A stretch of 64,000 nt of DNA, taken from the NCBI GenBank assembly GCA_030765045.1, contig CM060963.1:73123117-73187116 (forward strand). Direction: 5' to 3'. This DNA comes from Tenodera sinensis (lineage: Eukaryota; Arthropoda; Insecta; Mantodea; Mantidae). The translations under genes were made by a program, and so were the position numbers. The number at the start of each line of letters is the position of its first letter. Within the stretch, counting starts at the first letter, position 1. The notes below the pieces were generated by a model. It was not told where the DNA came from and did not search any database. It saw nothing but the letters and a program-made list of their open reading frames with translations. Positions 58,785-64,000 of the stretch are shown piece after piece.

Positions 58785-59741
58785 CTCCGAACTTCATCGC
58801 AACTATAACTAACCGCGAGCCTGCTTATGTACTCAGTAAGCTGGTAATTGTGACGCACGAGTTGCTCGTGGGAGAGAAGCGAAGTTCTTTTCGACAATTA
58901 GTGAGGGATTGGAAGATACAATGCGAGTCACTTATTGTTTAAATATGTACTGAGTAAGTGCAATCTAAGTACAATTCAGTATCACTGTTATTGTTCCTGC
59001 TACAATGGCAATTATCACGCAAAAGCTGCTGCTGGAACTGACAATGCCATCTTATCCGCTCCTAGTAACTAAGAATGCCCCAAGAGTAGGTTATCACACG
59101 TCCATTAATGCTCGGACATGCCCTACATTTTAACCATTCGTCCGGTGCCCAGGAGGAATTTTTGAAACGTGTCTAAGGCCCTACATTTTCAGAACCAAAC
59201 AATCATCGTTAGAAAATGAACTGGAAGCTGGGAAAATAGATATTAATAATTGGTTATTAGCCGCAACTGCAACTCGCTATGGCAACATGGCTACAGTCAA
59301 AGAACATCTAATGCATGAGCAACACTGAATGAGAGATTGGCAACGCAACATTTGTACTTTGGTGTTTTGTAGAGGCAAAGTGATACTTTACTTTCGTTCA
59401 TCCATTTGCATTTTAGGTATTGAAGAATAATGAAGTGGAAAGTAAACGGCAAGTCTTCTAAGAAACAAAACAAACCAAACAAAGGTTTCTCCACTCTGCA
59501 ACATAATAAGCATATCATGTTAGCGCGAGGCAGCACTTGCATTTCAAGTTGTTCATAACGACACAACAAATAAATCCATGGAAACAGTATCATCATATGT
59601 TCGAGATATTTTAGTAGAAAAGAAATGTCTAACACTTGGAGCTAACAGTACAAACACAAATTTTGTTGGCATAAGTCAACCAGAAGGTAAAATATGTATT
59701 CACTAAAGTCATATTGGTTTCAAAAGATTTAAGGACAAGTA
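58785..59741. other. Spacer, nothing recognised
   Basis: Frames at 58721-58942 and 59297-59635 have no domain. Confidence 0.4.
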
Positions 59742-59751
59742 TGACTGACTT

Positions 59752-59808
59752 AAGTGAATGAGTGAGTGAGCCTTAAGGGCTCATGGACAACTATGTCATT
59801 TGGGTCCC
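59752..59808 (-). mobile_element. 57-bp micro-insertion, copy 4 (imperfect 10-bp target duplication)
   Basis: On the minus strand the diverged core GTTGTCCATGAGCCCTTAA is followed by a CACTCACTCATTCAC tail. Flanks TGACTGACTT (59742-59751) and TGATTGACTG (59809-59818) agree at 8 of 10, fitting an older insertion. Confidence 0.7.
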
Positions 59809-59818
59809 TGATTGACTG

Positions 59819-61299
59819 TTGATTACATTAAATGCATGTTTCAGGATTTTAAGAAAATATTATTGTATATGTCTTTGAGTATTCGTATATAACTAGTATT
59901 TAAATAACTTTACATTATTTTTGCGTGGACTGATAATGTGCTACATTTTTACTACTGAGTCCAACATTTTCATAATCTTGTAACCCTACCCTAGAGGGTA
60001 TATTTAAACAAGATTGATAATAGCTTGTGTACCTCCTACAGAATGTAAGTGTGTAAATCGCTTTGGCAGCTATGTAATGGGCCATGTTGAGCTGCCTTTG
60101 CCTATAAACAGCGAGAAGGCAGCAAGAAGATCAAGTATTTGAGCAGCATGGAAGTTTAGAAGGGCCGGGAGTGTTGCAGATAATCCACATAATGCCAGGG
60201 AGCAGCTGAAACAACCCTTACAAAATGGCCTCCTGGAGTATATCCGACAAAGTTACATTCGCTCTTAGGGACTATGAGAGTATTTTAAAGCACATAAATT
60301 AGTTACAACTTCATACTGAAGTTGAATTAATAAAGGTGCGCAAACATGACATTTCTACCAAGAGGAGAAACCAACATTTTAAAGACGTATTCTTCCTTTA
60401 AAGGACTTCTTTGCCTCTAAATATGTGAATACAAGGTAAGCGGCTACTAGTAGACATTTTAAACAATAGTTTGAGAGTTATTCTTTTCGATTTAAAAGCA
60501 CGAAAGGCTAAACCGCCAACAGAAACTTCATTCTTCTTCCTTTACTTCGTCTACTTCTACTTTTTCTAATTTCTTCACTTCTTGTAGTTCTACTTCCTCT
60601 TCTTCTGCTTCTTCTACTTCTCCTTATACTTCTTATTATTGGAAATTAAATATCCTACGTCTAACCAGACCATGATGAATTTGAAGTGAATACGAAGAAA
60701 AACGGAAATATGAGATTATTTCAACGCAAACTTTTAACTTAATCTTAGAGTAGAGCCACCTGACCCTTCATGCACCATGGAACTCCTTGCGTGATTAGTG
60801 TTTAAAATCCCATTCCTCGATAATTTTTTAAGGAACCCCGGACGTTATCATTTTTATCATCAAATTTCAAAACTATTTGATCGGTGTTTCTTTTGCTCAC
60901 TGTCTTTTGTTATAGGTTTCATTGTTATTAGAACCTCATTTAACACTCATCCTAAATCGCACCAATGATTAATTTTTAGACTATTTATAATGGTTTTTTA
61001 AGAGTCAAATATATCGTTAAAACCGTTATTTTACCACATGTAGATTTTTCTTTTATCCTGTCTGCACTAAAAAAATTTAGCCTTTGAAATAATTTCAGTT
61101 TTTCTAAGCAAGAGAGTCTTACATTGCTTTCATATCCAGTGCCCGTAAATTATTTGGTGCGCGATGTTACATATATATCTTAGTTGAGTAGTCCTTTCTG
61201 TTGCAGCTTCTTGAGTAATTTGCTTCTAGTTGTCATTGGAGGTTTTAAATCCCATTCCTATTGTATACGGCACCCCAGGTGATGGACCCTTACGGTACA
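59819..61299. other. Spacer with a pyrimidine-rich stretch at about 60520-60640
   Basis: 60520-60640 is an imperfect CTTCTACTTC-type run. Nothing else is recognised. Confidence 0.45.
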
Positions 61300-61472
61300 C
61301 GAAATGAAATTATAATTGGGAAGGGAATTTGGGAAGGCAACGTTCTAGGCCTAAGTTTGGCGTGCCTCACACATATGAGGAAGAAACCGCATTCAGGAAG
61401 AACAGCCCTGCTGGGATTTTAACTGCGGACATCCCATTCACGAGTTCATACCTTAACGATCTCGGCTACGGG
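61300..61472 (-). mobile_element. Worn tRNA-derived SINE-like sequence
   Basis: On the minus strand GTAGCCGAGATCGTTAAGGT resembles an A-box half and GCAGTTAAAATCCCAGC a B-box half. No second copy is present in the window. Confidence 0.45.
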
Positions 61473-61951
61473 TGTCGGTAACTTCCTGTTAAAGACGAGC
61501 TGCTTATGAGTGATCTGTAGCGTTGATTTAATCGGAATGAGCACAGATGTGATCGTATGATTGCTGTTTTCTGGGTATAAACATGTAGCTTTAGCATAGA
61601 GGTGCCAAAAAGTGACACCGCAGGTCATTCTTCTCCTTTTCTCTCTCCAATTGTTTGGCTTAGTGGCGTGCCCGTACTGGGTAAAGGTTACCGACATGGG
61701 CTATTGCGCCCAAAATAAGAAAGTTAGTGTCTGGTGTGAATATGTCCAGTTACAAATAATTATTATTCCAACTGGAATCTTCCCAGCATTCTTCCGTGCC
61801 CTTATTCCATTACGTCACCAACGAAGGGTAACGCCCCGTTTCCCCTCAATGATACCACTGCTTTTGCATGTAGATTTTTTACGTAGTACTGTGTGTCTAA
61901 CTTGTTCATAGACTGACATAGTTGAACAGTTGACTACCTCTGTGATCGGTG
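61473..61951. other. Spacer, nothing recognised
   Basis: A 99-codon frame at 61612-61911 has no domain I recognise. Confidence 0.4.
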
Positions 61952-62245
61952 CTTAGCATGCTAGCTTCCTGACCCAGAGATCCCGGGTTCGATTCCCAGC
62001 TGCATAATGGAAATTTCTCTGCAACGTACACCTACTCCTCCTTACTCTTTCAAAGAATGAGAGTGTACATTTATGTCTGTGTGTATGTGTGAATTTAGTA
62101 GAAAAATGGCACACCCCAAAAAGTTGCGTACCCATCTTCTTTTAATACCTTTTTATACTGAGTTGTGATTGGAACTTATCGTCTTGGAATTTCCAATACA
62201 ATGTTTCAGGTGACTGGTAAACATTACGAAAAATAAAGAAGAAGA
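61952..62245 (+). mobile_element. tRNA-derived SINE with AATAAAGAAGAAG tail
   Basis: The strong B box GGGTTCGATTCCC near 61984 follows a degenerate A-box side. The body runs to AAAAATAAAGAAGAAGAACG, an A-rich 3' tail. No target duplication was resolved. Confidence 0.55.
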
Positions 62246-62844
62246 ACGGTCAAAATGACCAAATATTGAATTTAGTTCGAAAACCCTTGACCTGTACCCA
62301 CAGATATACTTGTTGAGGTATTTCTCTCAGTGAATCATCTTTACTCTGTCATATTTAGTCATCATTATCCTAGCTATTGTTACTTCTAAAACTGAATGAA
62401 TGGTATTGTATTGTTCACTCCATATTTTAAACAAATAATTTTAAGAACACCTGCTCTCGAAATAAGAACTAATCACAGAATCAGAAATTAGTAAGAAGAA
62501 AGGCACATTCAATGTAATTCCCTGTATAGAGACAAATTCCTTTAACACTAACCAATAGCAGTATTTTCATAATTTATTTAGATTTGAGCTAGTTTATACA
62601 TTTCGCGCTAACAGAATAACTAAGTCCCGGTACTGATAAAAGCACAGTCGCTACTAAGGAGTGTCTATTAGCATATCTTTATCTTTCTCTGCGCATTAAG
62701 TAAATTGTACCGCGGAGAATACGGAGAGGAATTTTTGGAGATTTTTATGCTTATGCATAGCAAAGCACAGGAAAATTAACTTTGAATTTGTTTAAAATTA
62801 GTAACGGAATTATTAAGGCAATTAAAGAGCACAACAATACTTCA
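62246..62844. other. Spacer, nothing recognised
   Basis: AT-rich with no frames or repeat partner. Confidence 0.45.
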
Positions 62845-63010
62845 CTTTTTTCTGCGTATAATAGGTAGAAAGAGTATTTTTCACCGTGAATATAGATTTT
62901 GAGGACCCTAAAACCAGAAAAGACATTTAAAATATCCTAACGTGTGTTATATGTGTATGATTAACATAACCTAAAGTCTGAAAGTCGGTTAACTGCCAAA
63001 TTTCATTTAT
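62845..63010 (+). repeat. Family A repeat, worn 5' fragment (copy A11)
   Basis: TTTTTTCTGCGTATAATAGG then TTTTGAGGACCCT and a trace of the GTTAACTGCCAAATTTCATT segment match family A in order with heavy divergence. It lies about 100 bp from family B copy B3. Confidence 0.5.
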
Positions 63011-63112
63011 AGGCCCAATATGTTTAATTTACGCACGTCGAACATTTTACTACAATCACCTCATCAACCAAAATCACTGTAAATGAACATTTTTCCATGT
63101 GACTGAAAGTTA

Positions 63113-63908
63113 TATACAAGCTGTTGGGGGTATAAGCGCATAATAGTTGATGAATGGTACCTTAATATGTATCCACTTCAATGTTTTCCGTCTAATAGTT
63201 TTACCACAAACCAATCACACACCCCTGATGTGTCTTGCATGCTCATAATTATGTGGTAATGAACAACGTCTTTGAAATAGACTGTCCGGTTTGCTTCACC
63301 CCTCAAAGCTTGAACATACAGGCCTAGGTATTGTGAGGTCATTGGCCTTGCAGAAAGTATTGTAACTCAGTTGCGATAGAGCATTCGCTATCGCAAGGTT
63401 TGTCCATTCTACGTCATGCCTTCTGTGCTACGCCTACTTTGAGGTACCAGCCAACCTGAAAAATATTACTCTTAATAAATAAAATTAAAGTCGAAAATGA
63501 AGCAAATGTTGATGTAATATGTTGTCTTTAACATCGAAGGTCATATCGACGGCTTTTGACGTATTGACAATTCCTCAACAGCAATGGTGTTCACTCACTT
63601 AGCGGTGGTTTTGAACTTTGGATTTCTATCACTTTGGATTAATTACATTACATTCACACACACACATACGCACACACACACACAAACATTCACACTCGCA
63701 GTCACATTTCCAGACTCTAGGGAGGATGGGGAATAATTCTAGCGAAAGAAAAATTATCACCGAAAATCTACCTTTAATCTGCTTTACATAGCAGGCAGGT
63801 GCTCTACTGACTAAGCTACAGGGTAAACCATTGATGCAATTTTGTTCATCACACTGCCACCAATTACGAGTATAAATGTCTGCACTTACCTATACCCCTG
63901 ACATGACA
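63113..63908 (+). mobile_element. TIR element family B, copy B3, interrupted by a SINE
   Basis: The left end TATACAAGCTGTTGGGGGTA and the inverted right end CTGTCATGTCAGGGGTATAG keep the family B terminal pattern. The body from TTTTACCACAAACCAATCAC to AATGAAGCAAATGTTGATGT aligns with B1 and B2. Family E SINE sequence interrupts it. Confidence 0.7.
63652..63826 (-). mobile_element. SINE family E, copy 2, nested in family B
   Basis: On the minus strand the head CCTGTAGCTTAGTCAGTAGA has an A box and the body reads CATCCTCCCTAGAGTCTGG, ending in a TG-rich array. It matches 26868-27068. The nesting shows family E moved after family B. Confidence 0.75.
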
Positions 63909-64000
63909 GAAACAAATGTTATATGTAGCTTGTGAAGTCCTCTTAAGTTGCAGTTTCGTAACTTTAAAATTACAGATGAAAGGAAAATTTGATAAATAAA

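Overview
This window looks like intergenic or intronic DNA from a large, AT-rich, repeat-dense arthropod genome, most likely an insect. I see no intact host protein gene, rRNA gene or functional tRNA gene. The insect call rests on the mobile elements: non-LTR retrotransposons with APE endonuclease or RNase H domains, a DUF4817-type transposon reading frame, several tRNA-derived SINE families and hAT-like DNA transposons. A cockroach-like or other polyneopteran genome would fit, but that is a guess from repeat style.

Layout. 1-171 is an (AAAT)n array. 1.2-2 kb holds pieces of two dispersed repeats and a SINE. 5.34-7.99 kb is a minus-strand LINE with intact ORF1 and an ORF2 that keeps the endonuclease but stops before the reverse transcriptase. 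8.2-9.6 kb holds a dispersed repeat (family A) and a probable solo LTR. 11.3-12.4 kb is a terminal-inverted-repeat element (family B) with family A nested in it. 16.8-17.1 kb is a 64-bp tandem array. 18-24 kb carries SINE fragments. 24.5-24.9 kb is a small hAT-like element. 28.1-29.2 kb is a young 5'-truncated LINE with an open RNase H frame, a short AAC-rich tail and a perfect 14-bp target duplication. 30.0-32.3 kb is a solo LTR swollen by about 1.7 kb of GATA-type microsatellite. 36.9 kb is a dead DUF4817 frame. 39-40.3 kb is family A with an (AAT)135 array, a tRNA-Val-like SINE and an 84-bp-arm palindrome. 40.65 kb carries a mitochondrial 12S rRNA-like motif. 44.8-45.5 kb and 48.0-48.3 kb are decayed LINE fragments. 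51.3-51.6 kb is a recent tandem duplication. 57.56-58.78 kb is a hAT-like element with a smaller hAT-like element nested inside. 63.1-63.9 kb is family B with a SINE inside.

The most interesting pattern is a set of four very short insertions (46, 51, 51 and 57 bp) that share one core sequence and each have their own flanking duplication of 9-15 bp (about 15488, 24719, 55737 and 59752). They look like discrete, retroposon-like micro-insertions. Next come the family A repeat, present in about eleven pieces, where different microsatellites have grown at the same internal position, and the solo LTR carrying a nearly uninterrupted tetranucleotide array of about 395 units.

No pathway or operon logic applies. 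The genes present are retrotransposon ORFs, and the layers of nesting give relative insertion ages.
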